Below, one piece after another: positions 54,193 to 63,084 of a stretch of DNA of 64,000 bases. The notes beneath the pieces are model-generated. The model searched no databases and had not been told where the DNA came from. It saw nothing but the letters and a program-made list of their open reading frames with translations. The position numbers and the translations under genes were made by a program. The stretch comes from an uncultured Alphaproteobacteria bacterium (GTDB taxonomy: Bacteria; Pseudomonadota; Alphaproteobacteria; CAAHEQ01; UBA3637), in the NCBI GenBank assembly GCA_934216505.1, contig CAKQBW010000002.1, positions 1 through 64,000 of the forward strand, given 5' to 3'. Each line of letters opens with the position of its first letter. Within the stretch, counting starts at the first letter, position 1.

Positions 54193-55722
54193 ATGACAAG
54201 ACAAAAACCTGTAATGTTATGTATTTTGGACGGTTGGGGGTATCGCGCCGAAAAGGAAAATAATGCGATTGAAATGGGGCGGACGCCTATTTGGCATCAG
54301 TTGGTGGCCAATTATCCGCACACGATGTTAGCCACCTCAGGGTTAGAGGTTGGCTTACCTGATGGGCAAATGGGAAATTCCGAAGTGGGACATACCAATT
54401 TGGGGGCAGGGCGTGTGGTGATGCAAGACCTTCCCCGCATTGATCAAGCCATTCAAAATCATACTTTGGATACGAATCCTGTGTTGGTGGAATTGGAAAA
54501 GACCCTGAAAGCCAATGGCGGTGTTTGTCATTTAATGGGGCTGTTAGGGCCAGGGGGCGTGCATGCCCAACAACGGCATATTGTGGCGTTGGCGGGGTTG
54601 TTGAATCAAGCGGGGGTGCCTGTGGTGATTCATGGCTTTTTAGATGGACGGGATACGCCGCCGGCATCGGGGCGGGGCTTTGTGCAAGAGTTGGTGAAAT
54701 CTATTCATGACATGCCTTTGGTCAAAATTGGTACTTTGGGCGGACGGTATTATGGTATGGATCGGGATAACCGTTGGGAACGGGTTTCTTTGGCCTATGA
54801 AGCCCTTGTCAATGCCCAAGGAAAACATTTTGATTCGGCCGACCAAGCCATTGAAAAATCCTATCAAGAAAATGTATTTGATGAATTTGTGGTCCCTGTG
54901 GTGATTGGGGATTATCAAGGTATGAAAGATGGTGATGCGGTGATGATGGCGAACTATCGGTCCGACAGAGCCCGTGAAATCAATCGTATGTTGTTGCAGC
55001 CTGATTTTGATTTGTGTCCCCGTTCTCGGGTGGTGCATTTTTCAGATGCCGTGATGATGACCGAATATTCTTCAGAACATAAAAAATGGATGAAGACTTT
55101 GTTCCCCCCCGAAGAACTCAAGCACATTTTTGGGGAAGAAGTTGCTCGGGCAGGGTTAAAGCAACTGCGTATTGCGGAGACGGAAAAATATGCCCATGTC
55201 ACCTTTTTCTTTAACGGGGGATTGGAATCTGTTTTCCCCAACGAAGAACGTATTTTAGTGCCCAGTCCCAAAGTGGCGACCTATGATTTAAAACCAGAAA
55301 TGAGTGCGGTGGAAGTGACGGACAAGTTGGTAGAGGCAATTCAACAGGACAAATTTGATGTTATTATTGTGAATTACGCCAACGGCGATATGGTGGGGCA
55401 TACGGGATCTCTTCCTGCGGCCATTCAAGCGGTGGAAACCGTGGATACTTGTTTGGGGCGTGTGTTGGCGGCCTTAAAGGAAAAAGACGGCTGTGCTTTT
55501 GTGGTGGCGGACCATGGGAATTGTGAAGACATGGTTGATGAAAATGGCAAGCCCAAGACCAGTCATACGAATACGCCGGTTCAGGCGGTGCTCTATAATG
55601 CCCACGGGGTCAAGGGGTTAAAGCACGGGCGGTTAGCCGATGTGGCCCCCACTTTATTAAACTTGTTGGAATTGCCTCAACCCAAAGAAATGACAGGGGT
55701 CAATTTAATAGAAAAGGAATAA
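54193..55722 (+). CDS. gpmI: 2,3-bisphosphoglycerate-independent phosphoglycerate mutase
   Basis: Interconverts 3- and 2-phosphoglycerate with two Mn ions. 509 residues. The phosphoserine lies in MGNSEVGHTNLGAGRVV; metal ligands in LCILDGWG, VVADHGNCEDM and TSHTNTPV; GRYYGMDRDNRWERV is conserved. AAAGGA precedes ATG. First gene of gpmI-envC-ctpA-rppH, a standard alphaproteobacterial order. Confidence 0.97.
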   Translation: MTRQKPVMLCILDGWGYRAEKENNAIEMGRTPIWHQLVANYPHTMLATSGLEVGLPDGQMGNSEVGHTNLGAGRVVMQDLPRIDQAIQNHTLDTNPVLVELEKTLKANGGVCHLMGLLGPGGVHAQQRHIVALAGLLNQAGVPVVIHGFLDGRDTPPASGRGFVQELVKSIHDMPLVKIGTLGGRYYGMDRDNRWERVSLAYEALVNAQGKHFDSADQAIEKSYQENVFDEFVVPVVIGDYQGMKDGDAVMMANYRSDRAREINRMLLQPDFDLCPRSRVVHFSDAVMMTEYSSEHKKWMKTLFPPEELKHIFGEEVARAGLKQLRIAETEKYAHVTFFFNGGLESVFPNEERILVPSPKVATYDLKPEMSAVEVTDKLVEAIQQDKFDVIIVNYANGDMVGHTGSLPAAIQAVETVDTCLGRVLAALKEKDGCAFVVADHGNCEDMVDENGKPKTSHTNTPVQAVLYNAHGVKGLKHGRLADVAPTLLNLLELPQPKEMTGVNLIEKE

Positions 55723-55726
55723 GGGC

Positions 55727-56863
55727 GTGAAGGCGTTTGTTGTTTTTGTGGGGTTGATGATTATCGGGGAAAGCGGGTGGGCTGTTCCTGCGGCGACCTT
55801 TGACGATTTAAAGGCCGTGGAAAATCAACTGAAACAAGAACAACAAGCGCAAAAAAAATCTCAACAAAAAGTGGCGGTTTTAACCCGTGAAGTGAAAGAG
55901 GTGCAGGGGGATTTAATTTCTACCGCCAAAAAAATTCAACGCAAAGAAAATGAATTGTCCGCTTTGGAACAACAAAAAAAAGAATACTTACAAAAGCAAG
56001 AAATTTTGGAAGACAAGTTGGATCTAACAGATAAGCAATTATATCGGGTGATGAAAGGATTACAGACTTTGTCTTTGCGGCCCACAGAATTATTGGTGGT
56101 CCAAAAAAAAACGCCCGTTCAAACTTTAAGAAGTAAGATGTTGATGAATTACAGTGTGCCGATGATGGGGCAGATTAAACAAGAGACTTTATCGGATTTA
56201 CAGGAATTGATGAAGGTGCGCCAACAACTGGGGGACAGGGTTGTACGCATTCAACAAGTGCATTTTGATTTAACTGAGCAAAATAAAAAGATGAATCAGT
56301 TATTAGCAGAAAAGAAAAAAATGCAACAACGTTATACGTCGGATTATATGCAATCAAAAAAGAAAGCCCAGATGTTGGCCACCAAAGCGCAAGATTTAAA
56401 AGATTTGTTGAAAAAATTAGAAGAAGAACAGGCCCGAAAACAGCAAGCATTGCGTCCCGTGGGCGCAGGGCGCTTTGAACGCTCGTATGGTCGTTTATCT
56501 TGGCCAGCGGGGGGGCAACTCATGCAACATTTTGGGGAAAAGACAGGGGCTGGGGCGCACACCAAAGGGGTGATTTTAAGGACGCATGCCAACGGGCGAT
56601 TGACGGCGCCGTTTGATGGCGTGGTGTTATTTGCGGGGCCTTTCCAAAATTACGGGCAATTATTGATTATAGACCATGGGGATAATTACATGACGGTGTT
56701 GGCGGGGATGAAGCAAATTGATGTCATGGTGGGGCAAGAATTATTGGCGGGCGAACCTATTGGCGCGATGGGGAAAAGTTATACGGATTTATATTTAGAA
56801 ATGCGACATCAGGGACAGGCGATAGATCCTGAACCTTGGTTTATCAAAGGGAGAATAGCATGA
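55727..56863 (+). CDS. envC: EnvC-like murein hydrolase activator
   Basis: 378 residues from GTG 55727: signal peptide, a long coiled coil (about residues 25-240), then a C-terminal LytM/M23 domain. The zinc-binding pattern is degraded (HTKGVIL in place of HxGIDxxxxxG, and no HxH near the end), as in EnvC, which activates amidases instead of cutting peptidoglycan itself. It follows gpmI by four bases and overlaps ctpA. Confidence 0.88.
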   Translation: MKAFVVFVGLMIIGESGWAVPAATFDDLKAVENQLKQEQQAQKKSQQKVAVLTREVKEVQGDLISTAKKIQRKENELSALEQQKKEYLQKQEILEDKLDLTDKQLYRVMKGLQTLSLRPTELLVVQKKTPVQTLRSKMLMNYSVPMMGQIKQETLSDLQELMKVRQQLGDRVVRIQQVHFDLTEQNKKMNQLLAEKKKMQQRYTSDYMQSKKKAQMLATKAQDLKDLLKKLEEEQARKQQALRPVGAGRFERSYGRLSWPAGGQLMQHFGEKTGAGAHTKGVILRTHANGRLTAPFDGVVLFAGPFQNYGQLLIIDHGDNYMTVLAGMKQIDVMVGQELLAGEPIGAMGKSYTDLYLEMRHQGQAIDPEPWFIKGRIA

Positions 56864-58146
56864 AAAAAACACTGTTTCTTTTAATGGCGGGGATTTGTTT
56901 AAGTTCTGGGGCGTGGGCCAAAGCAGAAAAGGCCGATCATTTACAAGATGACCCCTATTTGTTGATGGATTTATTGGGGGCGACTTTTGAACAAATTCAA
57001 AAAGATTCGGTGGAACCCGTCAGTTATCGTCAGTTGGTGGAAAAATCCATCAATGGTGTTTTGACTTCTTTGGATCCACATTCGGGCTTTTTGGATTTAG
57101 AAGAAACCGAAGAAATGCAAACGCAAACAACGGGCGAATTTGGGGGGCTTGGATTAGAGGTTTCTTCGGACAAAGATTTGGTGCGTATTACCACGCCGAT
57201 TGATGACACGCCTGCGGCCAAAGCAGGCTTACAAACAGGTGATTATATCAGCCATATTGATGGTGTGTCGGTGGTGGGGATGAGTTTGAATGAAGCCGTG
57301 AAAAAAATGCGTGGCAAGCCCAAAACAAAAGTTAAATTGGGAATTTATCGGAAAAATAAAAAACCCTTTACGGTGACTTTGACCCGTGAAATCATTAAGG
57401 TGCAACCTGTGAAATTTGAAGCCAAAGGCGAAGTTGGCTATATTCGGCTTTCTACTTTCAGCGAAGGGGCAGGGGAAAAGGTTAAAGAGGCCCTTCAAAA
57501 ACTCAACAAAGAAATCGGGGCCGATAAAATCAAAGGATTTGTGTTGGATTTAAGAAATAACCCTGGGGGCTTGTTGGAAGAAGCGGTGGCCGTTTCTGAT
57601 TTGTTTTTAAATCAAGGGGAAATTGTTTCCACGCGTTCCCGCACGCCGGAAGACACTTTGAGGTTTTCGGCCAAACAAGGGGACGAGGCCAACGGCTTGC
57701 CTGTGGTTGTTTTAATCAATGAAGGGTCAGCCAGTGCCAGCGAAATTGTGGCCGGCGCTTTACAGGATCATAAACGGGCGGTGATAGTGGGCCTGAAATC
57801 CTTTGGAAAAGGCTCTGTCCAAAGTGTGCGTCAAATCCCAGGTTTTGGGGCGATTAAAATTACAACAGCCCGATACTATACGCCTTCGGGCAATTCTATT
57901 CAAACCAAAGGAATTGAACCGGATGTGAAAATCCCTCGGGGTAAGTTAGAGGTCTATCCTGTTTTAACGGGCTATAGCGAGGAAAATCTGACAGGGGCGT
58001 TGGATTTGGATCATGTTCCTGAAGCCAAAAATCCTTTTGAAGAAGAAAAAAAGGACACCCCAAAGGAAGACAAGTCTGATTATCAATTGGATCGGGCGTT
58101 GGATTTAGTCCAAGGAATTTGGGTCGCCAATCAGAAAGAAGGTTAA
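56860..58146 (+). CDS. ctpA: C-terminal processing protease (S41 family)
   Basis: 428 residues: signal peptide, a PDZ domain (GLGLEVSSDKDLVRITTPID to KVKLGIYRK), and the S41 catalytic core with Ser in NEGSASASEIVAGAL and Lys in KSFGKGSVQ. Periplasmic protease that trims proteins near the C-terminus. ATG 56860 overlaps the envC stop (ATGA). rppH follows directly. Confidence 0.93.
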   Translation: MKKTLFLLMAGICLSSGAWAKAEKADHLQDDPYLLMDLLGATFEQIQKDSVEPVSYRQLVEKSINGVLTSLDPHSGFLDLEETEEMQTQTTGEFGGLGLEVSSDKDLVRITTPIDDTPAAKAGLQTGDYISHIDGVSVVGMSLNEAVKKMRGKPKTKVKLGIYRKNKKPFTVTLTREIIKVQPVKFEAKGEVGYIRLSTFSEGAGEKVKEALQKLNKEIGADKIKGFVLDLRNNPGGLLEEAVAVSDLFLNQGEIVSTRSRTPEDTLRFSAKQGDEANGLPVVVLINEGSASASEIVAGALQDHKRAVIVGLKSFGKGSVQSVRQIPGFGAIKITTARYYTPSGNSIQTKGIEPDVKIPRGKLEVYPVLTGYSEENLTGALDLDHVPEAKNPFEEEKKDTPKEDKSDYQLDRALDLVQGIWVANQKEG

Positions 58147-58620
58147 ATGTCAAATTATCGTGAGGCAGTCGGGCTAATGATTTTAAATCAGGACAAAAAA
58201 GTGTTTTTGGCCTATCGGGCTTGGACACAACAATCCAAGTATCATTGGCAAATGCCTCAAGGCGGTATTGATAAAGGGGAAACACCTGAACAGGCGGCGT
58301 GGCGGGAAATGCACGAAGAAACAGGTTTGACCCCCGCCAACACGCAGCTCATCAAAGTTTCCGAAAATTGGTACTCCTATGATTTGCCCGATAAAACAAA
58401 TCGCAGCATTGACGGGGAAAAGCAAAAATGGTTTTTAATGTTATTCCATGGGGGCAAAAAAGACATCAATTTAAAGGTGCAAAGACACCCTGAATTTATC
58501 CGTTATCGGTGGGCGGATCCACGCAAGGCCCCGCACCTGATTATTCCTTTTAAAAAGAAAGTGTATGATCAGGTTTTGGCGGAGTTTATGCCCGTCGTTG
58601 AAAGTTTGGAAATAAAATAA
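58147..58620 (+). CDS. rppH: RNA pyrophosphohydrolase RppH (Nudix)
   Basis: Removes pyrophosphate from 5'-triphosphate RNA, opening it to RNase E. 157 residues; the Nudix box GxxxxxExxxxxREUxEExGU appears in GGIDKGETPEQAAWREMHEE, and WQMPQGG is the family start. ATG follows the ctpA stop directly, the end of the operon. Confidence 0.95.
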   Translation: MSNYREAVGLMILNQDKKVFLAYRAWTQQSKYHWQMPQGGIDKGETPEQAAWREMHEETGLTPANTQLIKVSENWYSYDLPDKTNRSIDGEKQKWFLMLFHGGKKDINLKVQRHPEFIRYRWADPRKAPHLIIPFKKKVYDQVLAEFMPVVESLEIK

Positions 58621-58624
58621 GACC

Positions 58625-59209
58625 TTATTGTTGGACGGGTTCTTTGGACACAATCACCATGGCTTCCCGCAGGACTCGGTCCTGTAAAAGGTAGCCCGTT
58701 TGGAGTTGTTCTATAATCGTGCCGTTGGGTTTGGTGGGGTCTTCCACTTGCTGAATGACTTGATGACGGTCGGGGTCAAAGACCGTTCCCACATCTTGCA
58801 TTTGTTTGACATGGTGCTTTTCCAAGGCCCCTAACAACAATTTGTGGGTCATTTCAATTCCTTGGAAAAAGCCCGTAAAAAATGGGGGAAGTTGTTCGTT
58901 GAGCTTACCCATTTCCACACGGGCGTGTTTCAGGGCACTTTCTAAATTATCCACCACGGGCAACACATCTTTGGCAAAATCTTTCAGGGCATACTTGGTG
59001 TTATTTTGCATATCCAAAGCGCACCTTTTGCGTAGGTTTTCCATTTCGGCCGCTGTCCGCAACGCCAAATCTTTCCAATGCAAAACTTCGGCGGTCAGTT
59101 TTTCCACTTGCTCTTGGGCCACAGGCGCCGGTGCTGTGTTTTTTTCTTTTTGTTCTGGCATCGGTGTTGGCTTGGGCGTTTGTTGAGCGGCTTTGTTGTT
59201 TTTATTCAT
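58625..59209 (-). CDS. grpE: DnaK nucleotide exchange factor GrpE
   Basis: 194 residues: a Pro/Ala/Lys-rich N-terminus, the long helix (VLHWKDLALRTAAEMENLRKR), then NLESALKH and the beta wing with FDPDRHQVIQQVED to GYLLQDRVLREAMVIVSK. I start at ATG 59209 behind AAAGGA; a much longer upstream frame has no support. Promoter-like TTGATT-N17-TACATA is visible. No CIRCE element or hrcA is found; rph is divergent. Confidence 0.94.
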   Translation of the reverse strand: MNKNNKAAQQTPKPTPMPEQKEKNTAPAPVAQEQVEKLTAEVLHWKDLALRTAAEMENLRKRCALDMQNNTKYALKDFAKDVLPVVDNLESALKHARVEMGKLNEQLPPFFTGFFQGIEMTHKLLLGALEKHHVKQMQDVGTVFDPDRHQVIQQVEDPTKPNGTIIEQLQTGYLLQDRVLREAMVIVSKEPVQQ

Positions 59210-59338
59210 ATCATATCCTTTCGTTTGATTATCCTTATATGTAGTCTTTTGCGTTCCAAAAATCAAGAGGAAAGGGGAAAACTTGCATTTTTTTGCAAAA
59301 AAGAGTACAATTTTACCCATAACAAAAGGAGTTTGAAA

Positions 59339-60055
59339 ATGACAAGACATTCGGGACGAAATGATAATGAAATGCGACCTTTGACTTTGCAATCTCATGT
59401 GAATAAACATGCAGAAGGATCGTGTTTGGTCAAGTGTGGGGATACCCATGTGTTATGCACGGCCAGTGTGGAATTTAAGGTGCCAAATTGGATGAAAGGC
59501 CAACACAGCGGGTGGATTACCGCCGAATATGGGATGTTGCCCCGTGCCAATGCAACCCGTATTGATCGGGAAGCCATTAAGGGCAAACAAGATGGACGGA
59601 CCCATGAAATTCAACGATTGATTGGGCGGGCAATTCGGTCTGTGGTGGATTTACATCAAATGCAAGGCATGACCATTAAAATTGATTGTGATGTGTTGCA
59701 AGCGGACGGGGGAACACGGACAGCGTCTATCACAGGGGCTTGGGTAGCGGTGCGTCAGGCGTTGAATAAATTGTTGGCCGAAGGGAAGTTGGATAAAGAC
59801 CCGATGCAAGGGCAAGTGGCGGCGATTTCCTGTGGGGTCGTTCAGGGTAATCAAGTGTTGGATTTGGATTATTTGGAAGATTCTAATGCAGGGACAGATG
59901 CGAATTTCGTGATGAATGAAAAGGGACAATTATTGGAAGTGCAAGGAACTGCCGAAGGGGCCCCTTTTACCACCCAAGAATTGATGGGGTTGTTGTCTAT
60001 GGCGGCTGAAGTGATGCCCGAGATTATGAAAAAACAATTACAGGCGGTGGCTTAA
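59339..60055 (+). CDS. rph: RNase PH
   Basis: Phosphorolytic 3' exonuclease that trims tRNA precursors. 238 residues; RHSGRNDNEMRPLTL, GMLPRANATRIDREA, CDVLQADGGTRTASITGAW and NFVMNEKGQLLEVQGTAEGAPF are family signatures. ATG 59339 follows AAAAGGAG. Divergent from grpE, the usual alphaproteobacterial pair. The stop overlaps the convergent murI stop by four bases. Confidence 0.96.
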   Translation: MTRHSGRNDNEMRPLTLQSHVNKHAEGSCLVKCGDTHVLCTASVEFKVPNWMKGQHSGWITAEYGMLPRANATRIDREAIKGKQDGRTHEIQRLIGRAIRSVVDLHQMQGMTIKIDCDVLQADGGTRTASITGAWVAVRQALNKLLAEGKLDKDPMQGQVAAISCGVVQGNQVLDLDYLEDSNAGTDANFVMNEKGQLLEVQGTAEGAPFTTQELMGLLSMAAEVMPEIMKKQLQAVA

Positions 60056-60837
60056 ATTTGGACTTTTTCCAAACAGAGATGGGGGTCTATTTGATGGGCC
60101 ACTTGGGTGTAGCGGGGGCTGTCTTGTGTCAGGCAAAATCGGCGTGTTTTGTGATGTGATAGGTGGGTTTCAATTTCGGGGTGGCGGGCCAGATAGGTCT
60201 TTAATTTTTCCCCCATAAAATCATTTTGGGCAATTAAATGCGTGTGAGGGAGATGCTTTTGAATCAGGTCTTTGATAATCGGATAGTGGGTGCAACCCAA
60301 AATCAAAGTCGGATAGTTTTTTAAGAGAGGGGCATATTTTTGAATCACTTGATCGGCTTGATGAAAGTCGGCGTGTTCTATTGCAGGGACCAATTCAGGG
60401 GTGGCCAAAGAAAAAATAGGGGTATGTGGTAAAAGTTTTTGTAATTCGGTTTTATAGATATCCGAACGAATGGTGGCTTTGGTGGCGATGACAGCGATTT
60501 TAGATGGCGCCGATTGAATGGCTTCTTCCAAGGTGGGAATAATAACCCCTAACACTTTTGTTGTGGGACTTTCCAAAGGGCAAAATCGCTTTTGTAAATA
60601 ACGCAACGAAACCGCTGTGGCGGTATTACAGGCAATAATAATCAATCCACATTCTTGATGAATGAGATATTTGATCGCCCGCAAGGTATAATTCAACACC
60701 TGACTTGATGTTTTTTCCCCATAGGGTAGATGTTGCGTATCCCCCAAATAAACATAATCATAGTCAGGCAAAGCCTCTATTAAGGCTTTGGCGATCACAA
60801 CGCCCCCTAAGCCAGAATCAAAAACACCGATTTTCAT
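60052..60837 (-). CDS. murI: Glutamate racemase
   Basis: Makes D-glutamate for peptidoglycan. 261 residues; catalytic cysteines in IIACNTATAVSL and LILGCTHYPII, with IGVFDSGLGGVVIAKAL at the N-terminus. TAGACA-N17-TAAACT (60873-60845, minus) ends seven bases before ATG with no ribosome-binding site: leaderless mRNA predicted. Confidence 0.96.
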   Translation of the reverse strand: MKIGVFDSGLGGVVIAKALIEALPDYDYVYLGDTQHLPYGEKTSSQVLNYTLRAIKYLIHQECGLIIIACNTATAVSLRYLQKRFCPLESPTTKVLGVIIPTLEEAIQSAPSKIAVIATKATIRSDIYKTELQKLLPHTPIFSLATPELVPAIEHADFHQADQVIQKYAPLLKNYPTLILGCTHYPIIKDLIQKHLPHTHLIAQNDFMGEKLKTYLARHPEIETHLSHHKTRRFCLTQDSPRYTQVAHQIDPHLCLEKVQI

Positions 60838-60867
60838 AAAGGAAAGTTTAGCCGATTTTTTCCCGCT

Positions 60868-60903
60868 TGTCTACTTGCTTTTTTTGAAAAAGAAAGATAC
60901 ACT
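60868..60903 (+). promoter_or_regulatory. Back-to-back promoters of murI and rnr
   Basis: Plus strand: TTGCTT (60875-60880), a 17-base spacer, TACACT (60898-60903), then seven bases to ATG 60911. The murI -35 box (60873-60868, minus) abuts it. The 73-base gap is nearly filled by the two promoters. Confidence 0.6.
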
Positions 60904-60910
60904 TATGTTC

Positions 60911-62668
60911 ATGCGTCAAAACTTTAAACATTTTATGCGGCGACGGCGGGAACGAGAAGTCCCCGATGAAAAGCCTGTCTTTGTGGTGGGAGTGTGGCAA
61001 AATGGCCAAGTGGTCCCCGCGGATAAGAAAAATAAAAAGACCTTTTATGTACGTCATGTACCCCCTTCGGTTAAATTAAAAGAAGGCGACATTGTGGAAA
61101 TTCAAGTACCCCGTTTTGTGCGGGCAGATACGGCGGGGGAATTTCAACGGCGCTTGGGAAATATGAAAGACGCCTATGCCCCCACTTTGTTGGCGATGGC
61201 TCAGGCGCATTTGCCCCTTTCTTTTTCTGAAGAAGCCGAAAAAGAAGGTCGCCAAGCCGTTGTTCCCCCTTTGGAAAAACGCATGGATTTAAGGCTGGTT
61301 CCTTTTATGACGATTGACGGGGCAGACGCACGGGACTTTGATGATGCGGTGTGGGCTGAAAAAACGCCCAAAGGGTATCATATTCGGGTGGCTATTGCCG
61401 ATGTATCGTGGTATGTGTTGCCTGAAAGTGCTTTGGATAGAGAGGCCCAAAAGCGGGGAAATTCCACCTATTTTCCTGACCGTGTGGTGCCGATGTTGCC
61501 TTTTTCGTTGTCCAATGGGGTGTGTTCTTTAAATCCTCATGAAGACCGTGGGGCAATGGTTTGTGATATCTACTTAAATAAAAAAGGTCAAAAAATATCC
61601 CATCAATTTTATCGGGCGTTGATTCAATCTCAGGCCCGCTTGACCTATGATGAAGTGCAGGACTTTATGATGTCAGGAGAGGGCTTGGCGGTCGTGAAGG
61701 CCCCACTGGAAGCATTGATTGAAGCCTATCATCATCTCAGGCAGTTGCGTCAAAAACGGGGGGTGTTGGAATTAGAGGTCCCCGAACGCAAAATTACTTT
61801 GAATGAACAAGGTCAGGTGGTGCATGTGTCGCAACGCTTGCAAACGGACAGTATGCAGTTGATTGAAGAAATGATGATTTTGGCCAATGTGGCAGCGGCC
61901 GAAACTTTGGAAAAAGCCGCTGTGCCCACCATGTATCGGGTGCATGATAGACCCAGTGAAGAAAAAATCACCCGCTTTAACGATTTTTTAAAGTCCTTGG
62001 GTTTTCAAAAAAGATTGCCTGAAGTGTCGGGAACGGCCTTTAATGATATTTTAAATCGGGTGGCGGGAAAAAAGTTGGGTTATGCCTTGAATACCTTTGT
62101 ACTTCGGACCCAAGCGCAAGCCCAATACAGTCCCGAAAATATCGGCCATTTTGGGTTGGCTTTGGCCCGCTATGCGCACTTTACTTCCCCCATTCGGCGG
62201 TATGCTGATTTGATGGTGCATCGGGCTTTGGTGCGGGCGTTTAAGTTGGGGAGAGGGGGGCTGACCGCCGATGAAGAAAAAAACTTTGCCCAAATTGCGG
62301 AACATATTTCCTTTACCGAAAGAAACAGTGCTAGTGCTGAACAAGACGCTGTGGATAAGTATTTGGCGGGCTATATGCGGGAAAAAATCGGCCAACTTTT
62401 TTATGGGCGTATTTCTTCATTGACAGCATTTGGGGTCTTTTTAACGATGAACGATACAGGCGCCGATGGCTTTGTGCCTTTCCGCACGATGCGGGGTGAT
62501 TATTATCGTTTAGATGAAAAAGGGGCGCGTTTGGTGGGACGCCATACGGGACAAGTTTATAAGATGGGCGATGAAGTTCCCGTGATTTTACGGGAATGCG
62601 ATCCCATTACAGGGGGAATGATTTTTTCCTTTGCCCGTCCGAAAGATTTAGATATGGTCTGTCGGTAA
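60911..62668 (+). CDS. rnr: RNase R/RNase II-family exoribonuclease, short N-terminus
   Basis: Processive 3'-5' exoribonuclease. 585 residues. A cold-shock-like domain (WQNGQVVPADKKNKKTFYV) is followed by the RNB core with MTIDGADARDFDDAVWAEKT (catalytic aspartates) and HFTSPIRRYADLMVHRAL, then a C-terminal S1 domain (LFYGRISSLTAFGVFLTMND). The roughly 150 residues of winged-helix and first cold-shock domain seen in full RNase R are absent and cannot be encoded upstream because murI's promoter is there. Start: ATG 60911, or ATG 60905. Confidence 0.88.
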   Translation: MRQNFKHFMRRRREREVPDEKPVFVVGVWQNGQVVPADKKNKKTFYVRHVPPSVKLKEGDIVEIQVPRFVRADTAGEFQRRLGNMKDAYAPTLLAMAQAHLPLSFSEEAEKEGRQAVVPPLEKRMDLRLVPFMTIDGADARDFDDAVWAEKTPKGYHIRVAIADVSWYVLPESALDREAQKRGNSTYFPDRVVPMLPFSLSNGVCSLNPHEDRGAMVCDIYLNKKGQKISHQFYRALIQSQARLTYDEVQDFMMSGEGLAVVKAPLEALIEAYHHLRQLRQKRGVLELEVPERKITLNEQGQVVHVSQRLQTDSMQLIEEMMILANVAAAETLEKAAVPTMYRVHDRPSEEKITRFNDFLKSLGFQKRLPEVSGTAFNDILNRVAGKKLGYALNTFVLRTQAQAQYSPENIGHFGLALARYAHFTSPIRRYADLMVHRALVRAFKLGRGGLTADEEKNFAQIAEHISFTERNSASAEQDAVDKYLAGYMREKIGQLFYGRISSLTAFGVFLTMNDTGADGFVPFRTMRGDYYRLDEKGARLVGRHTGQVYKMGDEVPVILRECDPITGGMIFSFARPKDLDMVCR

Positions 62669-63004
62669 AAGTTCGCCCCCCAAGATATGGGCGTGTAAGT
62701 GAGGGACTTCTTGCCCCGCATTTTTACCTGTGTTCATGACCAAGCGATAGCCATCTTGCTTTAATCCCAACAAATTCGCGACATGTAAAATGGCCCGGAA
62801 AAAGTCCGTAATTTCTTTGTTGGACGAATGTTCTACAAAATCTTGAAAATTGACATACATGCCTTTGGTGATCACCAACGCATGAATTTTCGCTTTGGGA
62901 TTGATGTCGTAAAAAGCCAAGACATTTTCATCTTCATAGATTTTTTTACAGGGAATTTCCCCCCGCAAAATTTTGGCAAAAACATTATTTGCATCGTAGT
63001 TCAT
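62648..63004 (-). CDS. HIT-family nucleotide hydrolase
   Basis: 118 residues, HINT/PKCI-like. NVFAKILRGEIPCKKIYEDE and the histidine triad HLHAHILGG are clear. Probably hydrolyses adenosine phosphoramidates. AAAGGAG precedes ATG. The 3' end overlaps convergent rnr by 21 bases. Confidence 0.93.
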   Translation of the reverse strand: MNYDANNVFAKILRGEIPCKKIYEDENVLAFYDINPKAKIHALVITKGMYVNFQDFVEHSSNKEITDFFRAILHVANLLGLKQDGYRLVMNTGKNAGQEVPHLHAHILGGELLPTDHI

Positions 63005-63084
63005 TTTTTTCTCCTTTATGGGTTGCGTTTTATCCTATTTTTGTGATAAAATACAACGAAATAGAAAAAAGGGCAACAAAAAAA

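Noticed and set aside
59210..59338. CIRCE element at grpE
   Set aside because: No TTAGCACTC-N9-GAGTGCTAA palindrome is present and hrcA is absent.
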